Positions 35,067-49,102 are shown, counted from the first letter of the stretch. The stretch is DNA of 64,000 bases from Loxodes magnus (GCA_946699065.1 CAMPDV010002330.1:1-64000); one strand, 5' to 3'. A program made the numbers and translations. The notes: a model not told the origin generated them from the sequence alone.

Positions 35067-38000
35067 TCACTTACTTTTATTATTTCAGAATTATTTTTAT
35101 AAAGCTACTCAGAGTTCTGAGTTCATTTACAAATTTACTAAATTCCAATAGATTTTCTATTGCTTAGATTTATTATAAATAATTTTTGTTTCTTATGAAA
35201 TCTTTTTATTTTAAAAGAATTTTATTTAGTCTTTATATCGAAAAAATACTATTCCGAATCAGATTAGATATTATTAAAAATTAAATCTAAATATTTTGGT
35301 ATAAAAAAAATATAACTTTGATTTAAAAATTAGGATTTTTAATCTTTTTTCAACCATTAAATTTAATTTTAATTTTAATTTTTATTTAAAAGAAAAAATA
35401 AACGCCAAACATGAATCAATACAAAATAATTTTTCTTACTAAAATTATTTCTTCGACCCCATTATTTAGATTAATAAATAAATTTCATATAAGAGTTCTT
35501 AAATAATTTAGTATTTTTTAATTTTGATCTCTTTTATAGATAAAAAACCATATTCACAAAAAATTTTCTTTTTGTTTTTTTAATGAAAAACTATAAAATA
35601 AATAAAGCATAAAATACTAATTAAGAGCAGTATTTTTATTTTATAAATTTAATTAACAACTTTTACGTTTTAAATAATAAGCATCATTTTAATTATAATT
35701 TTCTAAATTTTAATCAATAGCAATACAGATTAAATTTTATTCTATTTTAGATTTCTTATTTAATATTGATTAATTTCAATTTAATTAACTAATTATTTTT
35801 TATTAAGTAATTATTAAGCTTTCATTTAGGCTTATCGGAAGTTCTAAGATTAAGATCCTTTAATCTCACTTTTTTAATAGAAATGTAGTTTTTTATTTAT
35901 TTAATTTCAATTTTACAATAATTTAAATAATTAAATTTGCTTTTTTATTTTATTTTTTAGTTTTAATTTAATTAATATATTAAATTTTAAGTTAAGTAAA
36001 ATAATTTAAAACATAAATAATAATAACTATTATTATTATTTTTATTAATATGTATTAGACACTGAATCATGGCTTATTTTCTAATGTTTTTAGTAATCTA
36101 TTTTATAACATATGCTTATATATTATCTGCTTCCCAATTTATGCCTATTGGACTCATCCTTTATTGTTCTTAATAAAATTACTATTTATAAATATTACAA
36201 GCATTTATTTTTATGCAATCGCGAGTTGCTCATTAATACTATCGAATCTTATCTACTTTACTTTAATCAACTTCTCTATCCTAATCACCTACCTTATCCC
36301 ATAGAGAAAAGTCACCATTTATCCTCGTCTATCCTCTTGTATTGTCAAATAAATTTTAAATCTAAGCATAAAATGTATTAATAATTTTTCTTAGGAACAA
36401 TTTTTGAAACTTTTAATCAGTGCTTAATAAGTTTGAAGGAAATATGTGATTAAGAAAAAAATATTTAAGTATCAATTATAAGTTTTAATTCCTTTTTTGT
36501 AACTTTTACTTGATTGTATATAATGAAAAAATATTTATTATATTAAGAAATGCTATTAATTATAAAGATATCATATTGTAATTTTTGCTTTTTATTGCTA
36601 AAAATTAAACAGAAAAACTTTATTATAAATTAAAATTGATAAAATGATTTTATTTTAAAGTAAATAAGCTAAAAGTTACTATAGTTATAATTACTTTTAC
36701 TCCTTTTTTAAATATTTTATTTTAAGTTCAGCTTATTATATTTATAGCATGCTGGATTTAATTATAGAATATATCTATAATAGTCTAAAATTTAAGCTAA
36801 TAAAACTATTTTGGACTAATTTTGCTATGAGCTTATAATTGACTATCTTCAAATTTAATTTATAATTAAATTAGGAATTTCTTATTTTACATATACTTTA
36901 AAAGGGAACTATTATTAGATATCATTTTATCTTTGCTATATATTTTTCAATTAAATTATAATAAATAATAAAGATTAAGAGTTAGTATACAAAATTTATA
37001 AATTTTAGATTGTAAACTATCTATAGCAGTGCTTTAAAAATAGTTAGAAATATAATAAAATAAAGGAATTTTAAAGAATGTAAAATAGATATTTAATAAA
37101 AGTGAAAGTAATTAAATTAAAATATTTTAAATTACATAAGTGAATATTATAAATGTTTGCTATTTAAAAATTGAAATTTAATATATTTAAAAGCATTAAT
37201 TAAATATAAATATTGAAATTATTATCACTTATGCTTATAAAATGAAATTTGGTATTTGCAAAGGGGTGTTTAAATAAGCTACATTTATTAATAGTTTTTT
37301 TCATTTACATTATACTATCATAAACATAAATATGCTTCAAGTTTTAGAAACATTGTGATGAAATGTAATAATAAAAATTATAAATCTTCAAAATATTAAG
37401 ATAAAAGTTTAGTATTTATCATGGATTAATTAATTTTTTCATAAATTTTGATAATCAAGCTCATGGAATAATATTAATATATAAAATTAACCTATAGGAA
37501 AAAATTTATGTAAAGAGTTTTTAGAAGAGTAGTGATTTAATATTTATTAAATTGTTAGCCTATATAAGCATTATTTATATATTTTTATTATGATCAAAAT
37601 GTTTAATAAACATTTAATTTAATATCTTTCCAAAAATTTTAAAGATATTTTCTCAAGAATAGGTATTTACTTTTTAAAAGTTCTTTATTTCTTGATTATA
37701 AGGACCAAAATAACAAAAACATTTCTAATAAGAAAATATACATTTTTCGTTTAAATAAAAATTGATTTTCAAATGCTTTACATAATATACTCTTTTTTAA
37801 TATCTTTAAATATTTATTAATTCTTAAATTCTTACAGAAATTTATACTCATCCATTAAAATTTATCCGAAAGTAAGTTATTATTGTTCTTCTTTTAAGAA
37901 GTTTAATTCTTATAAAATCCTTAGATTAAATCTCAATACAACTAAGATTTTCTAATTTTGCTTATTTATTACCTTAAGATTTTTTAGTTTGCTTAAATAA

Positions 38001-40920
38001 TTATTGATTTAATTTTTGAATAGCTTATTATATTTCTACTTCTATATTTTAATAATTAAAATAAAATTCAAATATCATATTATTATTGAATTTTTCATCA
38101 AGTAAACTTGCTTAACAAATTTGTTCATTTCATTATAATTTATCTATTAATTAAACTTCCAAAAATTAGATTAAGCTTATTCTTAATTCTTAAAGTAAAA
38201 ACTGGATATAAAATCTTATTATCAACTATAATATCTTATGAAACGTAGAGGTGTATACATCTTAAAAAGATGCTTATTATTCCTTTAGCTATTGCTCACA
38301 AAATTTTATAATATTTGTGAATTTCTTTTATTTTAAATTTAATATATCTTCATCCTCAAGATCTTTAAATTTAGCTTCTTTTAGAATTTATTTCATTAAT
38401 CAAATTCCTAAAATTATTTTCTATCTCTTTCAGAGCTCAAAACTACAAATTAATTATATAATATTTAGATCCAATAAGCTATTTCTTAATTTAAAGATTA
38501 CAGATGCTTACTTAAAGCCAAATGTTATAGAAATAAGAAAATAAGTTTAAGCTTTTATTTTAACTTAGCGATGGAATAAATTATATAATTTATTTATAAA
38601 ATGCTTATTATTATAGAGGTATAAAGTTATACTTATTTAAAGTTTATTTAATTCATACCTATTAATAAGCTTCTATAATCATACTCAATAATACAGCTTG
38701 CTTTTCATTATATCCAGTTAAAGTAGATTAATCATTATATTTTAATTATCGCTTAAGTGTAAGATTATTAGTAGACCTTAGTGTACATTTTATTTATGCT
38801 AAATCTTTAAGCATAAATTCGTTATTTATACTTAACTGTCTTTTAAAATAAAGAATGATTTTTTTCAATATGATAAGCTAGTTAAACTATTTCTTAAGTG
38901 CCATTTAAAAAGAAATGCTTTGCTTTTATTATAAATTAAAATAAAAGAGAAATCGAGTAAATGATAAGCAGGTGATTTAATATATAGAATCTAAAAAATC
39001 TTGTGCCTTATATCAAAAATTTCAATTTTTATCGAAGGATTGCAATTTTAAACGTTTTTACTTTAATCTTTCTTGAATTCCCAGACTTAAAATCTGTAGT
39101 ATTTAAAATTAACAAATTTCTTTATTTGTTTTTATTACAAAACTTCTTAGATAAGTTTCTGGGTATGCTTTTCTACAAAACTTTTATTGGTAAAAAATTT
39201 AATACTTTTAATGTTCCAATTCTACTTAAAATCTTTAGTTTAAGTTTAATTTCTAATTGATTTTATGATTTTTGCACTTTTGCTAGGCTGTGCTTATATA
39301 TTTCTATTTATATAAAACATATTTTCTAATTTTTTTCTTTTTTCTTCTTTAACTTAAAAGATTTGCTTCATTATTCAAAATCCTTTATTCAAGATATTCT
39401 ATAAGGAAAACTGTTTGACTTATCTCTTTAGAATTACCAAAAATTGTTCTCACTGTGTTTTCCTTGCTAGTAAAAATTCTAATGTCCTTTTGGACTAAAA
39501 TTTCCACTAAATATTTACCTTATTATTATTAAAAGCAACTTAAATAGTTATTAAATGTGCATCAATCTAGAAAGTTATTATTTATATATGTCTAAACCTC
39601 TTATTTCTAATTTTGAACGCTTTAGTAGATTTATACATTATTAACTCACAAATTTGTTTAAGAAGAATCGCGAAACTAGAAAAATAATTTAAAATATTTA
39701 CTATCATAAATTATAGAAATTTAAATGTCTAAACAGCATAGAGCATTAGTTATTATAGGGATATTTAAATTCTTTTTAAGCATGATTAATATATCAAACA
39801 CCTTAAATGAAAAAGCTATCGATAAGAATTAATTATAGCTTAGCTTTAGTTTTAAATCTTTAATGATTAAAATTGTTTAGATATAACTAACAGTTAAAAA
39901 TTTGATATTAGTATTAAATTAATATTTAAATTAATATTATTAAATAAGGAAGTAAATTAAATAACTTTTATATTAACTAATAAGAAAATTATTCAATCAC
40001 TATTATATTTTATTTTAGCTTGTAAATATGGAAATATTTATAGATATTTAAAGTTAGGAAATAAAGAATATGATTGCTAATATATTTCATTTCTTAATAT
40101 TATATATATTACTTTTATTTTTTAATTCAGTAAAGTGAATTTTAGAATAATTAGTTATAGAAATATTTTTCACTACAATTAATAAAAAAACTAGTAAATT
40201 TTAATGCTATATAAATCAGCTAAACTATATCTTTATATAATTGTTTTAAATTAAATTAAGTAATTAAATGCTAATATTACATTTAAGATTCAAATAAATA
40301 CATTAGTTAATCAAATATGCTAAGAATATTGTCATAATTTAATTTATATTTCAAGATCTTATCTTCTAACCTTTTTCTTTTTATGCTATTATCTTTTGCA
40401 TAATTTTATTTTGATTAAGATTAGAAAAAATATGGATTGATGTTATATTCTAATTTATAAAATGAGTTAATTAACCTAAGTAAAATTAAGATCATCGAAA
40501 ATTATGGAAAAAGGAAGAAAAAATTATTATTGGAAAACATAATATATTTTGATATGTCTTTTAATGAAGTTAAAGTCTAAAAGATTTAAAAAGAAAGCAA
40601 CTAATAAATTTACAAACTATATAGTAATTTATTTATAAGCTGAATATTTCAAGTATTTTAGGATCAATAATTGTTTCTTTTAATAGCTACTTGATAACTG
40701 TAATCTTTTTATCTATTGTAGATTAGATTAATCATTTTATTTGTATCTTTCTTGTAGTATCAATTTCTTCTTATATTAACGTGCAAAAATTTTAAATATC
40801 CTATTATAAAAGAAATATGATGAAGAATATTAAAAATTGCTTTAATTTTAACTTATTATTCTCTTGCTTTGTCAAAGTTCTATGAATTTTTCTTAATTTA
40901 CTATATAAATAATATAAATT

Positions 40921-41687
40921 ATGTTTACCTTAAAAAAACTTCTGATTCTCGAAGAATGAACTTTGAAACTTAAGAAAAAAGTGATGAAAGAAATAAAGAA
41001 AAATGCATTATAATCAAAAGGAATCAATTTTTCATCAAAAGTAAAGTTTTTATCGGAAATGTAGAGATTGGAAAAACTTAAAATAAAATTGACCAAAAAA
41101 TCTAAAATAAACTAGAAAAATGTAAAAATTAATCTAAAATTTTGAAGAAACAATCTACAATTAAGGGAAAAAATCAGAAAATTAATAATAATAATGACAA
41201 TTAAAATAATGAATTATTAATAATACGTTATCAGTTAATCTAAAATAATTTAGTAGCAGAACAATAACTTTATGAGTAATCATAATGAATATTTATTAAT
41301 AGCAAAATATGGTTATAGAAAATGAATAAATTAATTTAATTTATTAAGAAATTAGGCGAGGAGAAAAAACTAACATAAAGTTACAAAAAAGAAATAGAAA
41401 AATTGGAAAAAAGTTTTAGAGAAAAGTCTGAAAAATCAATCAAAAAATGCTACTACTGTAATTAAATTTACAATATTTTACGACAGTTTTGAGTCTTAAA
41501 ACAAACTAAGAAAAAGAGAAGAATGAAGAACATGAAGAAGTCTAAATAAATTCTGAATAACGGTAAAAGGTACTTATAAATAGAAAATTTTATAAAGAAC
41601 TAATTATAGTTATTGATAACCTACCACATATAAAAATGGCAGAAGGTACCTGGTTGAAAGCCCAGGGATCTAAAACTCTCAACATTT
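40921..41687 (+). pseudogene. Decayed ORF1 (gag-like) cassette, family a, copy 2
   Basis: Second copy of the 6148-6915 unit, carried inside the long direct repeat. It shares the same frameshifts, the same degenerate knuckle (C-Y-Y-C kept, His and last Cys lost) and the same TGA in the C-terminal GxKPR motif. The decay therefore predates the duplication. Only isolated base differences separate the copies. Confidence 0.8.
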
Positions 41688-41911
41688 AATTATTTTTTTT
41701 ATATCAATTTTATCTTTGTAACTTATCTTTTGTCTTGTTTGAGTATGTTCAAGCCTAAATTATAAGTTTAACTACTTTTATAAACTTTTAATTTTTAAAT
41801 ACTGAAATAAATAATAAAAAATTATCCCGTTTGATGTTAAACTTTAAGTACTTTGATTAATTACTATAAAAACTACAATAATATTTTGTATTTCATATTT
41901 AATTACATTTT

Positions 41912-42321
41912 TCAAAAATTGTTATTTTTTGTAACTTTAATTATCTTTTATTTATTTTAAATACTCAAAGAAATATTGCTTTAAAATTATAACAACCTCT
42001 AACATAATATGACAATTCAGCATCTACTTTCATATTATTTTCATTATATTTTTCATTATAGTATTAATATTGTGAAATTTTTGTATATTGAATAATCAAG
42101 AAAATTTATTTATCTCAACTCCAGAATTTTATGCTTTTTTCTTGTAAGTTCTTAAATCTTTGAATTTTCAAGCAATCAAGCCATTTAATTAAAAAAATGC
42201 AAATTTCGATTCTTTTATGTGTTAAAAAATTACTGAAATAATTTGATTCTTACAAAAATTTCTCTTTTTAGCAAATTTTAGCCTTTATATTTTAATATTA
42301 CGGCAGAATTTTTCGATTCAT
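41912..42321 (-). pseudogene. Second copy of the 7140-7550 ORF, frameshifted
   Basis: Same ORF as 7140-7550 inside repeat copy 2. The span is 410 rather than 411 bases because one C is missing near 42012, which shifts the frame. The start ATG at 42321 and the stop at 41912 are both still present. This makes copy 1 the better version. Confidence 0.45.
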
Positions 42322-42373
42322 AAATAAATACATTTTATAGCTTATCTAAAATGATTTTTTAGAGAACATGATA

Positions 42374-43940
42374 ATCTTTTTTAAAATTAGCAGATTTTAG
42401 ATTAAAAGATTTTTACTCTATGTAAAGATCACTGCTAATTTACAAAGAAAAATACTTAATTGTCACTTATTAAAACATTTTAGATAAAATATAATAATTA
42501 TTTAAATTAAATTGTCTTAATTAAATAATTAAATCAATTTTAAGAAAAAATAAAATGTAATAATTTCGAAATATATTAGTAAATAAAATAATCAATAAAA
42601 TCTATATTATTAGGATTTGGAAAAATTAAATTAAATTAAACTAAAAATAACTAAATTAAGGCATCAAATATTTTTTTCATATTTTTATTTTTTTATGAAA
42701 ACTGGGTGACGATGTCAAAATATCTATAGTAACGATAAATATTTCTATAAAAAACATTTTGTTTGATTGAAAACGAAGTAATTATATATAAGAATCAAAA
42801 AAGAAAATTAGATGCTTGCTTAACTAAAGAAAAATATAATTAAACAAATCTGTTGTAAAATTAATTATAAAAGTGTTATTAAAATCATTTTTCCATTTTT
42901 AATATACAACAAAAATGTATTTGAAATAAATTTAAATTTGAAAGAAAAAATTATTTTAAACTAGCGTGAGTTCTTTTATTTCTTATTCAAATTTATAAAC
43001 GAAATAATATTTTATTAGAAAAAAGCAGATAAACAAAATTTTAATCAAATCATAATTAAACTTCATATGGCAAGAAAAAAATATAAATAAAAGCATTAAT
43101 TAAATATAGTTTGCGCTGATTTAACTCATTTTTTTACTTTAAAATTTGAATCAAAATTATGTATTATTTTTATAAAAAAAATTAAAATAGTAAAATTTAG
43201 TATTAAATTTTAAATAACAGAAATTTAATAATTTATATTTTTCTTACTTAAAATAGATTTAACTATCATTATATTGAATTAAAAAAAGAAAAATGATAAC
43301 CCTTATATTTTCTTAATATTAGCTCAATTGCTTAAAATTTTAAGTAAAATAAATTAGAGAAAGAAAATTTTGTATTAAAATATAATTTTATTTTTAATTT
43401 TTATTTAAATATCCAATTTTTAACTAATTTATGTCTATTATAATTATTAATTCAGATAAATAAATAAAATTTAGTTTTGAATATAAAGTAATTATGATTC
43501 GATTTTTCAATTTATATTTTTGAAAATTGATATAATAAGTTTTATAATTTGTTTCCTTTTCTGATTTTTATTTCAATTAATTTGATTTTTTATTAATTTA
43601 TATTATATTATTTTGCTTATTTATAATATTTTAATATTTTTAAAATTTTATTATCAAATATTATTCAATTTTCCTATTTTTTAGAGTTTTCCACTCTGGA
43701 TGCTTTTCGTTTCTTTAATAATGATATTCATAATCCTTTTACTTATAAAAAACTATTGTTTTAATTTTCTTTTAGTATAAAATAATGTCTTTTTTGTTTA
43801 AATATCTTTATATTAAAATCAGCTTCTTAATTTTAATTTTTTTTGCTTCTAAATAATATTCAAAATTATAAAAATTAATAATTCAAACTAAAATTCAAAC
43901 CTTTAACTTACTCTCTTTAATCTTTAACCTCTTTGAAATT
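42374..43940. other. A+T-rich stretch, no supported gene
   Basis: Unique sequence right of repeat copy 2. Very A+T-rich, without any frame or repeat that I can support. Confidence 0.6.
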
Positions 43941-43946
43941 TACTTT

Positions 43947-44441
43947 TCAACTTTTAACTATGTTTGCAAATATTTAATGAATAGAATAATTTTTTAAATA
44001 TTTAAAAACAAAAATTCTTTTTGTTAGTTAAAAAAAGAAATGTAACTAATAAATAAGTATATTTATATTTATTTTTAAATAATATGATTCAATCATTTTG
44101 GAGAAATAAATAAAAGTTATTTTTAAGAGTTAAAATATTGGAAAATTAATTATATTATTTAAATTTTTTTCAAATATAACCATTTTTACTATAAATAGAG
44201 ACCAAATACAACAAGTAATTATATAAAGAAAGTACTGTAAAATGAGAAAAGGTAGGATTATTTTTAAACAGTTCACTTATTTTTTATTATATTGACAATT
44301 AACTTATACTTAAATCTATAGAATTTATTTTTTATAGCTATGTTTAAAATTATTTATTTCAATTTTTTCTAATGTAATTAAATAACTTCTAGCTAGTTTC
44401 TTTTGTCTATTTCTACGTATTTTTTTATATTTTTTATCCAT
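43947..44441 (-). CDS. 165-codon minus-strand ORF without internal TGA, unassigned
   Basis: With TAA/TAG as Gln, ATG at 44441 starts MDKKYKKIRRNRQKKLARSY and the frame runs to TGA at 43947-43949 without interruption. The N-terminus is strongly basic. A hydrophobic segment in the middle (LPFLILQYFLYIITCCIWSL and following) could be a membrane segment. The length is within what chance allows when only TGA can stop a frame in this composition, and there is no relative in the window, so I give it low confidence. Confidence 0.25.
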
Positions 44442-44574
44442 TTTTAACAACCATTTTCAATGTATTGATTTAAAAAATTACATAGTCTTTCAAAATGGAT
44501 GAAGCCTAGCATAGTAAATTTTTTTATGTCATTCTTTAATCTTAAAACGTAAAATACCTTTTTCCTAAAAAAAT

Positions 44575-44596
44575 TGAATGAGATCTGAATGAGATC
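44575..44596 (+). repeat. Tandem 11-base direct repeat
   Basis: TGAATGAGATC occurs twice in tandem, with a partly matching third unit following. No function can be inferred. Confidence 0.6.
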
Positions 44597-45131
44597 TAAT
44601 TGAGAATTGAATGAAATTTCTAAAAATCTTTAATTTACAGTGTTGAACTTGGCTTATTCTAAATTGAATTGATACTTAAAACTGGAGATAATTGTCTGAA
44701 AATACTTTGCATTTTCTGAAAATTAATTGAATCTATAGAGTCCTTTGTGCTTAGTTAAAAATTAATAGAAATTAAAAGCAGTTTAAATGAAACAATTTAA
44801 TTTTGAATTTTGCAAAAAATATCTAAGCTCAATCTCTACTGCTTTCTAAGCAATCGAATTCTTAGGCCAGGAATTGGTTAGTAGTGGTTAAATAATACTT
44901 AAAAATAATAGAATTTTTAATAATAATTAACTTTTTTCAGATTAGTGTGTGGAACCTGAAAAATTAAAAATAGCTGATATCAATACAGATTTACTATTCT
45001 AGACAACTGAATATCATGAGATATTTTTATTATGATATATATATAAATCGGCTTCTAAGAAATAACAGAACTTTGAACAAAACATTTAAACAGGAAAATT
45101 CTCTAAAAAATAAAAAAGTGAAAAAATTACA

Positions 45132-45914
45132 ATGAGTGAAAGTGAGGTAAAAGATTGATATGGCGAACATTAACCACTTGGAAATCCAGAATTAAAAAAA
45201 CTTCCGACACAAACTCAAATAGAAATATTATCTAAGTCATTAAAAGAGTTTATGTTTAAAAATAGATACCTCACTGATAAAGTAGAAAAATTAGAAAAAC
45301 TAATAATGTCTTTACTTGAGAAACAATATTAATAATCATAAGAAATAGAAAAAAAACTAGAATAAAGTATTCTTTAAATTTAATAATAAATTCAGGTTAC
45401 ACCATTTTCGATTTAACAGAATTAATCAGATTCTATGGAAATAGAAAATGAAGCCTCAAATTAAAATAAACAGTAAACGTTTATTTAAAATAAGTAGTAA
45501 ATTTAAATTAAATAAGTGTTACAGGAATAATAGGTTAAAAGAATAATAAAATGCTACGTGCGCAATAAATAACACCAATGAAAATACTGCTACTAACTAA
45601 GCGAAATTTAAAGAAAGAATAAATAAGATATTTTTAGAAAACTATTTAGGATATATCCAACATAAAGCGGAAAAATTTATAGAAAAAAATTCTTTAATTC
45701 AAATCTTAATCCTTGGAGAAATAATTAGGAACGCTACATGCAAGATGAAGACTATTCAGAATATTAAAAGATGGTGCGCTAATGAAGAGCTACACCGCCT
45801 AACTAAACCTAGTAGAAATTCAAGACAAACTAATGGAGACAAGCTGATAGAATAGGTCAGATGGCTGACTACTAAGGCTTTAACAAAGCTTTTTAACTTT
45901 TAACTTTTTATAAG
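45132..45914 (+). mobile_element. Solo ORF1 (gag-like) unit, family i
   Basis: ATG 45132 starts MSESEVKD-TGA-YGEHQPLGNPELKKL, then a coiled coil (FKNRYLTDKVEKLEKLIMSL and EKQYQQSQEIEKKLEQ) and a very Q-rich stretch. A damaged zinc knuckle lies at 45552-45590, CYVRNKQHQ-TGA-KYC: the second Cys is Arg, one residue is missing, and TGA is two residues after His. After a frame change the C-terminal domain is well kept: FKERINKIFLENYLGYIQHK, IQNIKRWCANEELHRLTKPS and WLTTKALTKLFNF. The FNF-type ending recurs in other units. The next unit begins only about 85 bases downstream. No RT is attached. It is an RNA-binding retroelement protein, decayed. Confidence 0.78.
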
Positions 45915-46000
45915 AAAATAATTGCTAAAGCATCATGTGTATAATTAAATCCATTTCTAATACAATAAAGCATTTTAAAAAAAAAGAATATAAAAAAAAA

Positions 46001-46806
46001 ATGGAACAATCTATTCGCCTTTCCAAAAACTTAACTAGAAACGCAAAAATGAAAGCGGCGAAACAATTACTTAAATAACAAAAACTAAGAGAGAAATCGA
46101 GTTCCTCATCAGAAGGTAAAATTATGATAGGAACAGCTCAGAAGAATCCAGGTAAGATTGGAGAGAATTCAGAACTTTTTTTATAGCTCGATTAAATGAA
46201 AAATAAAATTTCTGAGTATCAAGAAATAATTTACAACCAAGGAGAAAAAATCAGAGAATTAATGAACTTCATAGATGATCAAAATAATGAATTGTTAATA
46301 ATTAGACGTCAGTTAATCCAGAATAATTTAGTAACGGAATAATAATTATACTAATAGTCTCAAACGAACCTTAAATAAAATCAAGACATGATCATTGAAA
46401 AGGAATTAATTTAAAAAGAAGTTGCAGAAAAATAGAAAAATGAAAATATTGAATAAGATTTAATAAAACGAATAAATCAGCTTGAAAAAAAGTATTTTAG
46501 AAAAAACTTTTGAAAAGATAAACCAAACAATGTTGATATTGCAAGTCAAGATGACATTTATTGAAAAATTGTGGTGGCTGAAAACAAATATAATTAAAAG
46601 AACAACTAAGAACGTGAAAGACTCTTAATAGGCTATGAATTACTGAAGCCGGAGTCTATAAAAGAAAAATATTTACTGGAAACTCGGAAGATTTTTAGTG
46701 GTTACCTCCAACGTAAAAAACTTGGTCGTGGTATCCATCCACGTTAAAAAAATGGCAGCAAGAAACTGGTTGAGATTCCAGGCATTGCAAGACTTTTTAA
46801 CTTTAA
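46001..46806 (+). mobile_element. Solo ORF1 (gag-like) unit, family b relative, with (TTA)n tail
   Basis: ATG 46001 starts MEQSIRLSKNLTRNAKMKAA, followed by SSSSSEGKIMIGT and a long coiled coil (YNQGEKIRELMNFIDDQN and ELLIIRRQLIQNNLVTEQ). One frameshift near 46490 in an A run leads to the zinc knuckle at 46531-46572, C-TGA-YCKSR-TGA-HLLKNC. All four zinc ligands with CX2CX4HX4C spacing are present, and two TGA codons sit at positions 2 and 8. The C-terminus reads TWSWYPSTLKKWQQETG-TGA-DSRHCKTF, aligned with GWKPR of the 12712 unit. A TTA/ATT run at about 46808-46826 ends it. TGA occurs six times in the last 100 codons. This is either decay or TGA is sense; the placement suggests Trp. Confidence 0.85.
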
Positions 46807-46829
46807 GTTTATTATTATTATTATTAAAG

Positions 46830-49100
46830 CATTTAAAAATTGAAGATATAGTTCCATATCAAATAAAGATATAAAATAAGGATTAATTTACAAATTAGTA
46901 TGTAATGTCCTAATTCAAAGGTCATAATTTTAAAGGGGTTTAGCTTTTTCTTATTTCTTGAAGAGCTTTGTCATACATACTAAAATCCAGATAAGTGAAG
47001 AGTTTTACGTAAAAATAAAAGAAAATGCAGTTAATATGAATCTTTTGATTTTGGATCTAAAAGAGAAAAAAATAATTTAAATAAAAGGATTATAATCTAT
47101 TAAATCATTATAAATGGCTAATTAAATTTTAGATAAATATTTCCTTTAATAATCAAAATTATATAACTTCAGTAGTTTGTGCATCTTAAACAAAAGTATT
47201 ATAAGGATGTAATATTTAATAATTTACTTAATTTTAAATATTTAATAAATAAAAAAATTAAGAAAGATATTTAGAATAAAAGTTATTTTTGAATATTCTT
47301 ATAAATTAAAAAGAAAAATAAATTATTAAGCAAGAATAAGCTATCAGAGAATTATTCAACAAAATACCAATCTTTTTATTGTCAATAGTAAATAAAATAA
47401 AAATATCAATCAATCATTTAGATTAAAATTCAAATAATTTTGCTGTAAAATTAAAGTCTAAGGAAAATTAAAAATTTTTAAAAGTTAACTATAATCAAAA
47501 ACGAATTAAAAATTTTATGAAAGAGTTTTTGAACAAATATTCAAAAAGATAAAAAAATAAGATTTTACTTTGATTAAAAGAAATTAATTTTTATAAAATT
47601 TAAAAAATTTGAAAAAGCAAATTAAAATTAGACAAAAAAAGGAAAAAATTATAAAAAAGTTAAAATTTAAAAATTTCTTAAAAGCTTTTAAAATTAAGTT
47701 AAAAGTATTATAATGAAATAAATTTCAATAATTAATTATTTTATAATAATTTTAATAATGTAATTTTAGTAATTTATCATTCTTTAATTTTTTCAATTGA
47801 TTAATATCTTTTTAAATACCAAGATAATCATTTGTCACTTTCTAGTTAAAAAATTTTTACATTTATTATTAAAATTTTTTTAATTAAAAATTTTTTCAGT
47901 TTATTACATTTCAAGTAATTTAAAAGAAATAAATCATAACGAAAATAATATTTTTTATATTTAAATGATTGTTTTAATTCCTTTTTCGAGATAAATAAAA
48001 ATATGATTTTTATATTTGCTCTTTAGAAATATTTAATAAGTTTTTTAAATATTTTTATTATTTCTAAATATTTTTTGAAGATGAGAAGTTTATTAAAATT
48101 TTACTTTATTTACTTCCTAGTTCAAGAGCTTATTATAAGTTATATAAGTTGGAATATCTCATTTAGCTTAAAAAACTTTAATTTTTTTGTAATTAACCTT
48201 TATTTTGCTTTTATATTTAAATTTTTTTTGAATAATTACCTTTTTTTAATTATATTGAATTTTAGGCAAATTTATCTATTGCTTTTTATAAAGCAATGTC
48301 AAAAAAGAATATTTGCTTGAGTAGGGAATTTGCATCTTTTAAATTACTTAAATATTAAATAAAGTTTAAATTATTTTTATGAATATACATTTTTATATAG
48401 CAAAATAAAACTTTTTTATTTAAAATTTTTGATTAAACTATAAAAATTCAATAATGCTAGAAATAAGTTTTTTATGATAATACATTTAATTTTTATAACA
48501 GATTTTTTAGAAAATTAAAAAATATAAGTAAGTTAGAAATTTTTGTATGCAAATAGTTTTTATATTAAAGTTATAATTACAATTATAAATCTAAATCTTT
48601 CTAAAGCTTTCAACACTTCAAAAAAATCTTTATGATTAAAATTATTAATTATTATAAATATATTTAGTAAACTATTTTAATGCTTTGTCTCTATATTTAA
48701 TTTTAATCTGTTAAAATTAAATTTTAAATTTTTTAATTTATTTTTTATTTTATTTGTTTACTCATTTTCATCAATATTTTTTAGAATAATATGTAAATAT
48801 ATTTTATTTAATTAAGATTTTTTTTTCTTTTTTCGATACTCTTAACTTAGTCTGAGAAATACCGATTTTTTTAACAATTTTTTGGTGATTATATAATTTA
48901 CATAGCATTTAATTTTAAATTGTTCATATTTCTTACTATAATATTTCGACATTTATGTCAGTTTTTTTTCTTAATTTTTATTATTATATTCTTGCATTTT
49001 TAATTTTATTTATTTCTTTCAATCAAATTTTAATTATTTTTTAATTTTATTTTTTTGTAAATTTATTTAGATTATATAACTTTTTATATTTTTATTAAAA
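46830..49100. other. A+T-rich stretch, no supported gene
   Basis: Very A+T-rich. The hydrophobic standard-code ORF at 48075-48320 is F/L/I-rich, as expected from T-rich composition, and I do not support it as a gene. Confidence 0.6.
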
Positions 49101-49102
49101 AA

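Larger units (their letters stand above)
34800..42373 (+). repeat. Long direct repeat, copy 2
   Basis: Nearly identical to 1-7603 in the same orientation, so the two copies must be recent relative to the heavily decayed sequence inside them. Small differences include a deletion of about 33 bases at roughly 35475 between short direct repeats and a one-base loss near 42012. The loss turns GACCAATTC of copy 1 into GACAATTC and shifts the minus-strand ORF at 41912-42321. Homology ends at about 42373. On the left the minus-strand ORF 34536-35066 runs through position 34800, so 34800 is only the edge set by the window, not the true boundary. Confidence 0.97.

Noticed and set aside
48075-48320. Hydrophobic ORF resembling a membrane protein
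   Set aside because: F/L/I/Y content follows from T-rich DNA; no relative and no other support.
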